From Rhodohalobacter sp. 614A (GTDB lineage: Bacteria > Bacteroidota > Rhodothermia > Balneolales > Balneolaceae): a stretch of 64,000 nt of DNA. The DNA lies in the NCBI RefSeq assembly GCF_021462415.1, contig NZ_JAKEDS010000001.1:1770273-1834272 (forward strand). The letters run 5' to 3'. Of the stretch, positions 52,242-61,130 are shown one piece after another. Position numbers and translations under genes: made by a program. Numbering within the stretch: the first letter of the stretch is position 1; each line of letters opens with the position of its first letter. The notes beneath the pieces are model-generated. The model did no database searches. It was given only the letters and a program-made list of their open reading frames with translations, and was not told where the DNA came from.

Positions 52242-52521
52242 ATTTAGATTTTGCTTTGGCGTACGATTGTTTTAATTCATCGGTAGCTTTATCCAGCCCA
52301 CTTTTAATATCGTCCCACGCATCTTCGCCGGCGTCTTCGAGTTCTTCCAATTTAGCCCGTACACGTTTTTGATTCTTCCTGATCTCATCCATGTATTTGG
52401 ATGTGTCAATTTTTCTGTCGGCCTGTTTTTGTTTTATTTGGGCCCGCAGCTTATCAACATCTGCTTTCCATTCGTCTAATTGTGCTCTTACTTTTTGTTT
52501 ATATGCTTCTCTGTTAGCCAT
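52234..52521 (-). CDS. Small coiled-coil protein
   Basis: A 95-aa, highly charged, helical protein with no hydrophobic segment: heptad-like repeats (YKQKVRAQLDEWKADVDKLRAQIKQ) and an AEDAWDDIKSGLDKATDELKQSYAKAKS-like end, as in Sll1863-type stress proteins and apolipoprotein-like helices. Its function is unknown. Its stop overlaps the feoB stop tail to tail by 8 bp. Confidence 0.75.
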   Translation of the reverse strand: MANREAYKQKVRAQLDEWKADVDKLRAQIKQKQADRKIDTSKYMDEIRKNQKRVRAKLEELEDAGEDAWDDIKSGLDKATDELKQSYAKAKSKFN

Positions 52522-52659
52522 AGATAAATGTGATTTTATTCTTGATTTGTTATAAAAACAGAAGACATAACCTATGCGTTCATCTGATTGTTATACAAGC
52601 AGTTAGTCTTTCAGGAGAGTGAATATTTTGGAAAAAAGATCAGCCGGATGCGGATAAGT

Positions 52660-52692
52660 AAAAAAAGAGGATATGAAATAACTCATATCCTC
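52660..52692 (-). terminator. Rho-independent terminator of the LolA-like gene
   Basis: A perfect 10-bp stem (GAGGATATGA with TCATATCCTC) around AATAAC is followed, on the minus strand, by a run of Ts (52660-52666). It is 22 bp beyond the stop. Confidence 0.93.
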
Positions 52693-52714
52693 AGAAATAA
52701 CAACGTAGTAAAAA

Positions 52715-53545
52715 CTATTCAGGGATCGTTACATTGGTCTGAACATCCATCACAATAGTTCTCATGGTCATGGATCCCTCCTCAAGAATTTTTTGAAGCC
52801 TTTCCATTTGCGGCTTTAGCGTTTGTTCCATGATTCGTTTTTGCAGGCCGGATGCATTCTTCATTTGTTCTTCGAACTGTGCCATACTTTCTTTGGCCTG
52901 GGCCATATCTTCGGCAGACATGGAACTTGAAATGCCGTCAATTTGCATTTCCATCTGGAAAGGAATCATCATGCCGTCAACATTTCTGATATCAGACATT
53001 ACGATATCCGCCGTCCCGGTATACTCTTCATCATAGTTGATATCAAAGCTCATTCGAAGTGGAATGTAATCCTCAGCATCAATGTACATTCGGCCACTTT
53101 GCGGTTCCGCTTGCTGCTGCTGTTCCTGGCCTTCCGGTGTGGTCACCATATCATTATAGAGAGCAGAAACATCTTCAATAAACAGTACATGAGCCCTTCG
53201 TCCGTTGACTGTTTCGGTGCCCTCATAAGTGGCATTTTCAACCAGGGCATCATAATTTTCCTGAATGTTGTAGTAGTTTGTTGCCGGTGCTTCTGATCCC
53301 GAACTAACCGCCTGCATATTTGGAAATCCATCGGTAACCACTTTTCGGTAATAGGTGGTATCCGGCTCGCTTTCCATAAATCCTTCCATGCGTGTAATCA
53401 TCATCATGGTTTCTACATCTGCGATAGAACTGGTGTATTGTTCAATCATTTCGTCTAGAATCTCTTCGGGACTTTGAGCAATTAATGAGCTTGAACAAAC
53501 AAACAGCAATATTGCAGTAATAATTAGGGACTTGATCTTATACAT
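52715..53545 (-). CDS. LolA-like exported protein of unknown function
   Basis: A 276-aa protein with a signal peptide (residues 1-23, ending SLIAQ) and a beta-rich core resembling outer-membrane lipoprotein-sorting (LolA/LolB-like) proteins: a paired-strand region after MTRMEGFMESEP, then VNGRRAHVLFIEDVSALYND, GRMYIDAEDYIPLRMSFDINYDEE (in parts) and DIVMSDIRNVDGMMIPFQMEMQIDG (in parts). A long helix (about 206-250) rich in Met, Gln and Glu follows, and a final strand. Role unknown. Confidence 0.75.
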   Translation of the reverse strand: MYKIKSLIITAILLFVCSSSLIAQSPEEILDEMIEQYTSSIADVETMMMITRMEGFMESEPDTTYYRKVVTDGFPNMQAVSSGSEAPATNYYNIQENYDALVENATYEGTETVNGRRAHVLFIEDVSALYNDMVTTPEGQEQQQQAEPQSGRMYIDAEDYIPLRMSFDINYDEEYTGTADIVMSDIRNVDGMMIPFQMEMQIDGISSSMSAEDMAQAKESMAQFEEQMKNASGLQKRIMEQTLKPQMERLQKILEEGSMTMRTIVMDVQTNVTIPE

Positions 53546-54033
53546 TTTCTTGAAAGTTTAATTGATGAGAATGTGACAAAATGTTATTTCTTTTGATTTG
53601 AAACAACACTGGTTTCTTTCTAAGGCGTATTTTTTTTCAGAACTGATTCATATTGTTGATAAATAAATGGTTGTCTGAATGAACCGTAATTTCTGTAAGA
53701 ATTAGTGGCTGAAAGTATGAACGAATGGAGTTAAAATTTAAGTATTGCTCTCAAACCCGGACTTTTTGGGGCATTCATTTTTGAGTTCGGTTTAAATGTT
53801 CATCCTTTATTCAACTCCATCTTAACAATGAAATCGCTTTTCTGAATAGATTAAATTAATAAGTGAACAAGCGTTGTTTTACTTATAAAAAATTGCATTA
53901 AATAAATTGTACTATGATATTTACAGAACCAGGTAGATTTAATGAAATTATTATTGATTTAAATCAAAAAACCGAGGCATCTTATATTAAGGAGCACCAA
54001 ATAATGAGGTCAGGTGCTCCTTACTTTCTATTC
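53546..54033. other. 488-bp gene-free region
   Basis: No ORF of merit is present on either strand. It is AT-rich, and a promoter for the LolA-like gene (minus strand) must lie at its left edge. At its right edge a perfect 10-bp hairpin (AAGGAGCACC at 53989-53998, GGTGCTCCTT at 54013-54022, 14-base loop) sits 12 bp beyond the Nudix gene stop and probably ends its transcript, although the T-tract is weak. Confidence 0.6.
53989..54022 (-). terminator. Hairpin after the Nudix gene
   Basis: A perfect 10-bp stem with a 14-base loop, 12 bp beyond the Nudix stop codon. The following minus-strand sequence has only a short T/A-rich stretch, so termination strength is uncertain. Confidence 0.5.
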
Positions 54034-54681
54034 TTAGAAATTATCCGCCTTTCTGAATTCATTGTACAACACTAACAACTCACTCATCATCATGGCAGTA
54101 GCGCCCCAGAGTGGAACATGATGAATATTCCAATAGGGAACATGGAAGGTGGTATAGGAAAGCTCCCAATCTTCCTCAACAAAATTCTCATCAGAAAGAA
54201 GTTCATTCAACGATACCGTAAAAGCTTCTTTTACCTCAGCAGGATTTGGAATCAGTTTTGGTTTCTCTTCCAGGAATCCTACAAAAGGGGTGATTTGATT
54301 ATCCGTTCGATGCAGATAGAGCGGCGTTATACTGGATGCAAGTTTAACATTGCTTCGCTGAATTCCGATTTCTTCCTCCGTTTCTCTCAAGGCGGTTTCT
54401 TCGGGGGATTCAGTTCCTTCCCGGCGGCCTCCGGGAAAACTGATCTGCCCGGCATGACGAATGCTTTCTGTGCGGAGAGTTAAAATAACATGAAGGTCAT
54501 TATTGGAATCAGGGAATAGAGGTATCAAAACACTGCTGGGATGCGCGGTATCCGATTCTGTACGTGGCAATACAAAATCAGGATCGAGTGGTACGGGCGA
54601 CATCTTTTTTTGAGCCTCAAAACCGGGGAGTTCTTTTTTTGAGCGCTCTTTTAAAAACTTATGAAAGGAATGCAATCCCAT
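54034..54681 (-). CDS. Nudix CoA pyrophosphatase
   Basis: A 215-aa Nudix hydrolase of the CoA diphosphatase type. The Nudix box GRREGTESPEETALRETEEEIG is complete (shown as GRREGTESPEE and LRETEEEIG), with Glu residues in the REUXEEXGU segment. It is preceded by the CoA-specific motif VILTLRTESIRHAGQISFPGG. It hydrolyses CoA or its derivatives. It follows the guanine deaminase gene by 5 bp, in the same direction. Confidence 0.93.
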   Translation of the reverse strand: MGLHSFHKFLKERSKKELPGFEAQKKMSPVPLDPDFVLPRTESDTAHPSSVLIPLFPDSNNDLHVILTLRTESIRHAGQISFPGGRREGTESPEETALRETEEEIGIQRSNVKLASSITPLYLHRTDNQITPFVGFLEEKPKLIPNPAEVKEAFTVSLNELLSDENFVEEDWELSYTTFHVPYWNIHHVPLWGATAMMMSELLVLYNEFRKADNF

Positions 54682-54686
54682 TTAGT

Positions 54687-55154
54687 TTAGTACTGTGTTT
54701 TGTCTTCTTTCAGATCCCATTCTTTAAAAAGGTCAATAGCTTTTTTTCGTTCAGTCTGAATCATCGGGATTCTTCTTTCTTCAGGCGAAAGGTCCAGCTC
54801 TTTGTAAATAAAGTCATCATCGAAACCGGCTTTGGCTGCATCTTCTCTATTGGCAGCGTAATAAACACGTTTTGGACGGGCCCAGTAGATGGCACCAAGA
54901 CACATGGGGCAGGGTTCGCAGGATGTGTAGATTTCACAATCATTGAGCTGAAAACTGTTAAGAATTCGACACGCATTGCGGATGGCAATAATTTCGGCAT
55001 GAGCTGTTGGGTCATGATCAGAAGTCACACGGTTGTTCCCTTCGGCAATGATTGATCCATTTTTTACGATCACACACCCAAACGGTCCGCCTTGGTTCTT
55101 CTTCATTCCCGCACGAGCTAATTCTAAGGCACGATTCATAAACTTCTTTTCCAT
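54687..55154 (-). CDS. guaD: Guanine deaminase (cytidine deaminase fold)
   Basis: A 155-aa zinc-dependent deaminase of the GuaD type that converts guanine to xanthine (EC 3.5.4.3). The zinc site is His52-Ala-Glu54 (TAHAEIIAIRNAC) with Cys82 and Cys85 (PCPMC). The stretch CLGAIYWARPKRVYYAANREDAAKAGFDDDFIYKE (in parts) is close to the Bacillus guanine deaminase rather than to TadA, which lacks the FDDxFIYKE segment. It is the first gene of a two-gene unit with the Nudix pyrophosphatase. Confidence 0.92.
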   Translation of the reverse strand: MEKKFMNRALELARAGMKKNQGGPFGCVIVKNGSIIAEGNNRVTSDHDPTAHAEIIAIRNACRILNSFQLNDCEIYTSCEPCPMCLGAIYWARPKRVYYAANREDAAKAGFDDDFIYKELDLSPEERRIPMIQTERKKAIDLFKEWDLKEDKTQY

Positions 55155-55327
55155 AAATCATAAAACTTTGATTCGGGCAATAACCTATGAAAAATAAGAT
55201 TTAAATCGGCAGGAAAAGAATCAAAACTTTGGGTATGCTTTCCTGAAAATTGAATACTACAAAACAGTTGTAAAAGCTGTATTTTTTGCCCTGCATTACA
55301 ATTACTGAAATAAATTGATCAGATTTT

Positions 55328-56248
55328 ATGTCTCTATTAGTTGTTGGATCTGTGGCTTACGACGGAATTGAAACTCCTTTCGGAAAAGTTGACAAGATTC
55401 TGGGCGGTTCCGCTACTTATATTTCTCTCACCTCATCTTATTTTCAAAAAAATGTGAATCTCGTTGGCGTTGTCGGGAAAGACTTCAAGCAGGAGGATAT
55501 CGATCTCTTCAAAAGTAAAGAGATTGACTTACAGGGCCTACAGATGGATGAAAGTGGAAATACATTCTTTTGGAAAGGAAAGTACCACTATGATTTGAAC
55601 AACCGGGATACCCTGGATACGCAACTGAATGTGTTTGAGCATTTTGATCCTGTGATTCCTGAATCGTACAGAGATGCCAAATTTATCGCGCTTGGAAATA
55701 TTGAACCGAGTTTACAGCGTAAAGTTTTGGATCAGGTGGACAATCCCGATCTGGTTGTGATGGATACCATGAACTTCTGGATTGAGGGCACGCCCGAAGC
55801 GTTGAAGGAAACACTGAAAGCAGTGGATTTATTGGTGATCAATGATTCTGAAGCCAGGGAACTCGCCGATGAACCCAATCTCATTAAGGCGGCAGAAATG
55901 GTTCGTGAAATGGGGCCTGACTTTCTGATCATCAAAAAAGGAGAACACGGAGCGTTGTTATTTACGGAAGACGAAATTTTTTCAGCCCCGGCATATCCCG
56001 TTATCGATATTTTTGATCCAACCGGCGCCGGCGATTCTTTCATGGGCGGCCTTTTGGGATGGCTTTCTTATACGAATGATTTGTCGTCCCAGAACTTTAG
56101 AAGAGCCGTTATTTTCGGGTCTGTAATGGCCAGTTTTTGTGTGGAGGAATTTGGTCCTGAACGCATCAAAAATCTGACGGAAAAAGAGATTTATGATCGG
56201 TACAGGGAATTCCGTCGGTTGAGTGAAATTCCTGAAGTAAGCTCCTGA
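55328..56248 (+). CDS. PfkB family sugar kinase
   Basis: A 306-aa ribokinase-like kinase that phosphorylates a sugar or nucleoside using ATP. The GG-type N-terminal motif is GGSATYISLTSSYF; the C-terminal signature is DPTGAGDSFMGG, with catalytic Asp236 and the anion-hole GAG. Lid strands in LQMDESGNTFFWKGKYHYDLNNRD (in parts) are visible. The Asn/Asp repertoire is closest to ribokinase/adenosine-kinase-like enzymes of unknown substrate in Bacteroidota. It precedes rdgB by 4 bp, so both may limit aberrant nucleotides or simply be adjacent. Confidence 0.9.
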   Translation: MSLLVVGSVAYDGIETPFGKVDKILGGSATYISLTSSYFQKNVNLVGVVGKDFKQEDIDLFKSKEIDLQGLQMDESGNTFFWKGKYHYDLNNRDTLDTQLNVFEHFDPVIPESYRDAKFIALGNIEPSLQRKVLDQVDNPDLVVMDTMNFWIEGTPEALKETLKAVDLLVINDSEARELADEPNLIKAAEMVREMGPDFLIIKKGEHGALLFTEDEIFSAPAYPVIDIFDPTGAGDSFMGGLLGWLSYTNDLSSQNFRRAVIFGSVMASFCVEEFGPERIKNLTEKEIYDRYREFRRLSEIPEVSS

Positions 56249-56252
56249 TTGT

Positions 56253-56843
56253 ATGTCGAAACCCACAGAACTGTTTCTCGCTTCCGGGAATCCACACAAA
56301 ATTGAGGAACTTCAGCAGATTCTGAAGCCGCTTGGTATCCATTTAAAATCAACATTGGATTTTCCGGATGCTCCCGAGGTAGAAGAAGATCAACCCGATT
56401 TGCAAGGAAATGCATTAAAAAAGGCTCGGTTTTGGTTTGAGAAAACCGGCTTGCCATCCATCGCCGATGATACTGGTTTGGAAGTAGAAGCTTTGGGCGG
56501 TGCTCCCGGAGTCTATTCAGCAAGATATGCCGGAGAGAATGTAACCTACCAGCAAAATGTAGATAAGTTGTTGCGGGAGTTGGGAAACGAAGAAAATAGA
56601 AAGGCACAATTCCGAACAGTCATTGCCTATCTGACAGATGACGATGAATACGTTTTTGAAGGTGTATGCAAGGGACAGATCCTTACCGAACAACGAGGGG
56701 AGAAAGGATTTGGTTACGATCCTGTATTTCAGCCAACAGGTTATGACAAAACCTTTGCCGAGCTGGATTCTGAAGAAAAAAACAAAATTAGCCACCGGGG
56801 AAAAGCCCTGGAAAAATTTCTGCAATTTTTAAAAACAGATTAA
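56253..56843 (+). CDS. rdgB: XTP/dITP diphosphatase (RdgB/HAM1)
   Basis: A 196-aa house-cleaning enzyme that hydrolyses XTP, ITP and dITP to monophosphates (EC 3.6.1.66). Features are LFLASGNPHKIEEL, LDFPDAPEVEED, FEKTGLPSIADDTGLEVEALGGAPGVYSARYAG (in parts), KGFGYDPVFQP and KNKISHRGKALEKF. The stop codon TAA (56841-56843) is also the start of the left arm of the GxxExxY element, so the element sits flush against the gene. Confidence 0.96.
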   Translation: MSKPTELFLASGNPHKIEELQQILKPLGIHLKSTLDFPDAPEVEEDQPDLQGNALKKARFWFEKTGLPSIADDTGLEVEALGGAPGVYSARYAGENVTYQQNVDKLLRELGNEENRKAQFRTVIAYLTDDDEYVFEGVCKGQILTEQRGEKGFGYDPVFQPTGYDKTFAELDSEEKNKISHRGKALEKFLQFLKTD

Positions 56844-57352
56844 CCGCAGAGACTCAGAGAAGCATTATTTTAATCGTTCATATAAATTATTGGCTACTCT
56901 TTTTATTCCATATTTAATTTTTGGGGTTTGAAAGTTTAATAAGTAGCCGAGACGACAATGTGTTAATTTTAGATAGGTAAGTAACTGGGCAGTATGGATA
57001 TCAAGTAGATTTTCTACTGTTTTGATTTCTATGACAATTTTTTCATTTACCCATATATCTATTCTATAACCACAATCTAGTTTGACATCTTTGTACCTTA
57101 GAGGTAAATGAACCTCCGATCGAACATCCAAATTTTCATTTTTCAATTCATAGATTAAGCATTTTTGATAAGCAGACTCCAGAAGCCCCGGACCCAGTCT
57201 TGTGTGAACTTCATAAGCAGCATTAACTACAAGAGTTCCAATTTCATTTTCAGTCATTTCTTAAAATATTTAAATAGTAACTTAACCGTATGAACCGCCT
57301 TAAAGTAAATCCTTACAAATTTTCTCTGTGACTTTGTGACTCTGCGGTTAAA
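56840..57352. mobile_element. Inverted-repeat-bounded element carrying a GxxExxY gene
   Basis: The left arm (56840-56861) and right arm (57321-57352) share a 12-bp end, TTAACCGCAGAG. After it the right arm has an extra eight-base iteration (TCACAAAG) before the shared C(T/A)CAGAGAA. The right arm reads as iterated 'GTCAC/CAGAG' words. The left arm begins at the rdgB stop codon; the right arm ends 59 bp before the symporter start. The only gene is the GxxExxY ORF. It has the same plan as 16003-16506, with unrelated arms and cargo. Mobility is inferred from architecture. Confidence 0.65.
56865..57257 (-). CDS. GxxExxY protein (PD-(D/E)XK nuclease-like)
   Basis: A 130-aa protein of the GxxExxY family (TIGR04256). 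The name-giving motif is Gly24-Leu-Leu-Glu27-Ser-Ala-Tyr30. Candidate nuclease-fold active-site residues are Asp67 (YRIDIWV), Glu77 and Lys79 (IVIEIKT), and Gln91 (AQLLTYL), the pattern of PD-(D/E)XK enzymes. The molecular role is not established. It is the sole cargo of an inverted-repeat element between rdgB and a symporter. Its gene is on the strand opposite to both neighbours. Confidence 0.9.
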   Translation of the reverse strand: MTENEIGTLVVNAAYEVHTRLGPGLLESAYQKCLIYELKNENLDVRSEVHLPLRYKDVKLDCGYRIDIWVNEKIVIEIKTVENLLDIHTAQLLTYLKLTHCRLGYLLNFQTPKIKYGIKRVANNLYERLK

Positions 57353-57411
57353 TCCCTTTTGATTCAATGTCGGAATTCTTTTTCTTTCCAAGGCAATTAA
57401 TGAGATGATAA

Positions 57412-58971
57412 ATGGTATTTGGAATGGGATTTACTCTGATTGACGGCCTTGTTATTGTTCTGTATTTGATTGTTGTGGCCGTATTTGGAATTTGGTCGGC
57501 GGGGACGCAAAAAACGACTACCGATTATTTTTTAGGAGGACGCGAAATGCCTTGGTGGGCTATTCTGTTCTCCGTTGTGGCTACCGAAACCAGCACGCTT
57601 ACATTCATCAGCATTCCGGCTGTTGCCTATGGCGGAAACCTGATGTTTCTGCAACTGACCTTTGGTTATATCATCGGGCGAATTATTGTAGCTTTTTGGC
57701 TCCTGCCGGGATATGTTCATGGTGAGTTGACTACCGCGTATCAATATCTGGAAAAGCGATTTGGTTCCGGAATGCGGAAAGCCGCCAGCTCTACGTTTAT
57801 AATCACTCGCTTGTTAGCTGATGGTGTTCGTCTCTTTGCGACAGCCATTCCTCTCGCCATTATTTTTCGTTTTGCAGGCGCTTTCAGCGATTGGGGAGAC
57901 ATGGGAATTTATCTCCTCGCCATCTCTGTGATCGCAGCCATTACATTGATTTATACATTTTTAGGCGGTATCAAGGCCGTAATCTGGATGGATGTTGTTC
58001 AGATGGTTATTTATATCGGCGGAGCTCTTTTTGCACTGGCACTTCTTTTTGGGAAACTTACTATTCCGGTTTCCGAAGCTTTTGCCGTGCTCAGTGAAGC
58101 TGGTAAATTCCAGATGTTTAATTTTGGATTTGATTTGAGCTGGAGTGAATTCCTGGCAGATCCCTATGTGTTTTGGATTGCCATCATCGGAGGGGCTATT
58201 TTCTCCATTGCATCTCACGGTACAGATCAGTTGATTGTACAACGATTGCTGGCAACCGGGTCGCTAAAATCAAGCCAGAAAGCATTGGTATGGAGCGGAA
58301 TTGTAGCCAGTCTCCAGTTCGGGCTTTTCCTCTTTATCGGTTTGATCCTGTTTGTATTCTATGGCGGACAAAGTGCTGCCGATATCGGGCTATCCACAAC
58401 GGATGAAGTCTTTGCCCGTTTTATTGTCGATCACATGCCGGTTGGTGTTGCAGGCCTGATTGTGGCGTCTCTTTTTGCGGCTGCTATGAGTAGTTTGAGT
58501 TCATCACTCAATGCATTGGCTTCATCAACTACATACGATATTATTAAACCGCTGTCCGGTTCAACCTGGGATGATGCCAGGGAACTCTGGGTCTCCAGGA
58601 TGGTGACAATTTTCTGGGGAGTTGTTTTAACAGGTTCAGCCTTTCTGTTTACATGGCTTCAACTAAGTGGTGATGACCGCCCGGCAATTGTCGAATTGGG
58701 GTTGGGAATTGCATCATACACCTACGGCGGACTTTTGGGAATCTTTGTTCTTGGCAAGATTTTTCCAAAGCCGGATAAGACCGATGCCATGATTGGATTT
58801 TTCACAGGATTGATTTCCCTTTTGTTTATGGTTGAAGGCGCACTTCAGCAATTTCTTCCGGGGGATGGACTGACCATCGCCTGGCCGCTTTACACAGCTG
58901 TTGGCGGAATTATCGTTGTAACCGTGGCTAATCTGAGCTACTTTCTGAGATCAAAATTCGGGAATTCATAA
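57412..58971 (+). CDS. Sodium:solute symporter (SSS family)
   Basis: A 519-aa membrane transporter with about 13 transmembrane helices, of the Na+-coupled SSS family. Landmarks are LIDGLVIVLYLIVVAVFGIW, DYFLGGREMPWWAILFSVVATETSTLTFISIPA (in parts), GRIIVAFWLLPGY, YLEKRFGSGMRKAASSTFI (in parts) and ASLFAAAMSSLSSSLNALAS, which holds the Na2-type Ser/Ala segment of TM8. It resembles Bacteroidota members for sugars or small acids. ATG 57412 is used; an in-frame ATG four codons later is equally possible. It is 12 bp before the GT14 gene. Confidence 0.93.
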   Translation: MVFGMGFTLIDGLVIVLYLIVVAVFGIWSAGTQKTTTDYFLGGREMPWWAILFSVVATETSTLTFISIPAVAYGGNLMFLQLTFGYIIGRIIVAFWLLPGYVHGELTTAYQYLEKRFGSGMRKAASSTFIITRLLADGVRLFATAIPLAIIFRFAGAFSDWGDMGIYLLAISVIAAITLIYTFLGGIKAVIWMDVVQMVIYIGGALFALALLFGKLTIPVSEAFAVLSEAGKFQMFNFGFDLSWSEFLADPYVFWIAIIGGAIFSIASHGTDQLIVQRLLATGSLKSSQKALVWSGIVASLQFGLFLFIGLILFVFYGGQSAADIGLSTTDEVFARFIVDHMPVGVAGLIVASLFAAAMSSLSSSLNALASSTTYDIIKPLSGSTWDDARELWVSRMVTIFWGVVLTGSAFLFTWLQLSGDDRPAIVELGLGIASYTYGGLLGIFVLGKIFPKPDKTDAMIGFFTGLISLLFMVEGALQQFLPGDGLTIAWPLYTAVGGIIVVTVANLSYFLRSKFGNS

Positions 58972-58983
58972 GAGAAACTCGGG

Positions 58984-59916
58984 ATGAGTAAAAAACCATT
59001 TCTGGGATTTGTGTTGTTGACACACGAAAAACCCGCTCAAATCTTACGGCTGATAGAACGCCTCAATTTTATGTTTGATGACCCTCCAATCGCCTGTCAT
59101 CACGATTTTTCAAAATGTGAACTGCCACTTGATGAAATTCCACAAAACGTATCGTTTGTAAAACAATATGTAGAAACCGCGTGGGGAGATTGGTCACTTG
59201 TAGATGCAACTCTGAAAGGCATTGATATTCTTTATAGCCGGGATGACGCTCCCGAGTGGTTCATTCTTTTGAGTGGGAGGGACTATCCCATTAAACCGGC
59301 GGATCAAATCATTAAAGATATTAAAGATTCTGATTGTGATGCCCACATGTCAGTATTGAAGCTTGTAGAATCCGAACTGGAAAGTGAGATTGAAAAGAGA
59401 GCTTTCAAAAAGTATCATAAACTTGAGTTTCGATATCCATCACTCATTCACTTATTACAGTCGATTCGATTCCTCAAGTGGTGGCGGAAAGATATTTACC
59501 TGAAACGGTCGATGTTTACAGAATGGGTGATTCCATTTTCAAATGAGTTTAACTGTTTTTATGGAAGCCAATGGTTTTATGCGAATCAAAAAGCAGCGAG
59601 TGAGATTTTAAAATTTTATAAGTCTGATTTCAGAGTTCAGTTTTATTACAAAAGAGTTCATGCTCCGGATGAATCTTACTTTCACACTGTTTTGGGAAAT
59701 TGTAAAGAGTTGAAAGTATGCAATAAGAACTGGCGGCATGTTAATTGGGCTCCGGGTAGTTCACATCCAATAGAGCTTTCTATGGATGATTTGGAAACTC
59801 TGATACAATCGGATGACCATTTTGCCCGGAAATTTAATATGGATAAATACCCGGAGATTTTAGACCGGCTGGATGAGCATATTGGTTATGTTGATAAAAC
59901 CAGAGCAAGAAATTGA
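58984..59916 (+). CDS. GT14 family (core-2/I-branching) glycosyltransferase
   Basis: A 310-aa cytoplasmic GT14-type glycosyltransferase, relatives of which add beta-1,6-GlcNAc or xylose. Family features are PFLGFVLLTHEKPAQILRLIERL, VKQYVETAWGDWSLVDATL, WFILLSGRDYPIKPAD, FYGSQWFYANQKAASEIL and VHAPDESYFHTVLGN. Acceptor and donor are unknown; it may contribute to surface polysaccharide. It lies directly after the symporter gene, converging on coaBC with 12 bp between. Confidence 0.88.
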   Translation: MSKKPFLGFVLLTHEKPAQILRLIERLNFMFDDPPIACHHDFSKCELPLDEIPQNVSFVKQYVETAWGDWSLVDATLKGIDILYSRDDAPEWFILLSGRDYPIKPADQIIKDIKDSDCDAHMSVLKLVESELESEIEKRAFKKYHKLEFRYPSLIHLLQSIRFLKWWRKDIYLKRSMFTEWVIPFSNEFNCFYGSQWFYANQKAASEILKFYKSDFRVQFYYKRVHAPDESYFHTVLGNCKELKVCNKNWRHVNWAPGSSHPIELSMDDLETLIQSDDHFARKFNMDKYPEILDRLDEHIGYVDKTRARN

Positions 59917-59928
59917 AATGCGGGTTTT

Positions 59929-61128
59929 CTACCCTTTGCCAAATATTCTTTCCAAAATTTCTTTTGCAATCTGATTTTTGCTGCCGGAGAATGTTTGTTC
60001 ACTATCTGTTCCCAAGAGAAGAATGGTATTCTTATCAGACTCAAATCCTGAATCTTCACCGGACAGATCATTTGCACAGATCCAGTCAAGATTCTTCTTT
60101 TTGATTTTTTTCTGGGCATTCTCTTTCAGGTTTTCTGTTTCCATAGCAAAGCCAATCAGAATCTGTCCCTCTTTTTTTTGATTTCCCAGCCATTCAAGAA
60201 TGTCCGGGTTTCGGGTGAGTTTTAGTTCATTGCTGCCATTCTCCTTTTTTATTTTCTGCTTTTCGACAGATGCTGCTTTAAAATCCGATACAGCCGCAGC
60301 CATAATAATCACATCTGCATCAGAATTTTCTTTAATCAGGTTGAAAAGATCATCCGCCGACACAAACGATTTTCTCGGAATTCGATCCGGAATTTCAAGA
60401 GAGATGGGGCCGTGGAGTAAAGTGACATCTGCACCTGAAAGTCTTGCAGCTTCCGCCATTGCAAGTCCCATTTTACCACTGCTGGGATTTGAGATATATC
60501 GAACGGGATCAAAAAACTCACGTGTTGGCCCGGCACTGACTACTACTTTCTTACCTGTTAGTGGACCTTTGATCCTATGTTTTTTAATAATGTCCTGAGC
60601 TTTTTTTAGGATCTCTTCGGGCTCTGGAAGTCTGCCTTTCGCTTCCAGTCCGCTTGCAAGGTAACCTTCCGTAGGTTCCAAAATATAATGTCCCTGAGCT
60701 TTTGCCCGCTGCAGGTTTTCTGTAACAGAACTGCTTTCGTACATTTCGCCGTCCATTGTCGGGCAAATCAAAAGGGGACAGCGAGCGGCGAGAACTGTGG
60801 AGGTCAGCATATTGTCAGACTGGCCCTGAACAATTTTGGAAAGAGTATTAGCCGTACAGGGAGCAATTACAAAAAGGTCAGCCCAATCACCCCATTGAAT
60901 GTGTTTGGTCCAGTTTTTACCGGGATTCTCGTTGTTAAAAACTTCAACGGCAACTTCATTCCGGCTGAGGGCAGCAAATGTTTCTGTTCCAACAAAGCGG
61001 GTTGCTGAAGGAGTCATGGTTACCCGCACCTCGGCACCCGCTTTTTGAAATTCACGAAGAAGGTACGCTGCTTTATATGCAGCTATACCACCGGTAACGC
61101 CCAGTATAATGCGTTTACCGGCAAACAT
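59929..61128 (-). CDS. coaBC: Bifunctional phosphopantothenoylcysteine decarboxylase/ligase
   Basis: A 399-aa bifunctional coenzyme A synthesis enzyme. The N-terminal CoaC flavodoxin-like half includes LGVTGGIAAYKAAYLLREF, WGDWADLFVIAPCTANTLSKI and CPTMDGEMY with the active-site Cys. The CoaB half includes VSAGPTREFFDPVRYISNPSSGKMG (in parts) and IGFAMETENLKENAQKK. Both halves look complete. It is 2 bp after rpoZ and last in the yicC-gmk-rpoZ-coaBC run. Confidence 0.97.
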   Translation of the reverse strand: MFAGKRIILGVTGGIAAYKAAYLLREFQKAGAEVRVTMTPSATRFVGTETFAALSRNEVAVEVFNNENPGKNWTKHIQWGDWADLFVIAPCTANTLSKIVQGQSDNMLTSTVLAARCPLLICPTMDGEMYESSSVTENLQRAKAQGHYILEPTEGYLASGLEAKGRLPEPEEILKKAQDIIKKHRIKGPLTGKKVVVSAGPTREFFDPVRYISNPSSGKMGLAMAEAARLSGADVTLLHGPISLEIPDRIPRKSFVSADDLFNLIKENSDADVIIMAAAVSDFKAASVEKQKIKKENGSNELKLTRNPDILEWLGNQKKEGQILIGFAMETENLKENAQKKIKKKNLDWICANDLSGEDSGFESDKNTILLLGTDSEQTFSGSKNQIAKEILERIFGKG

Positions 61129-61130
61129 GG

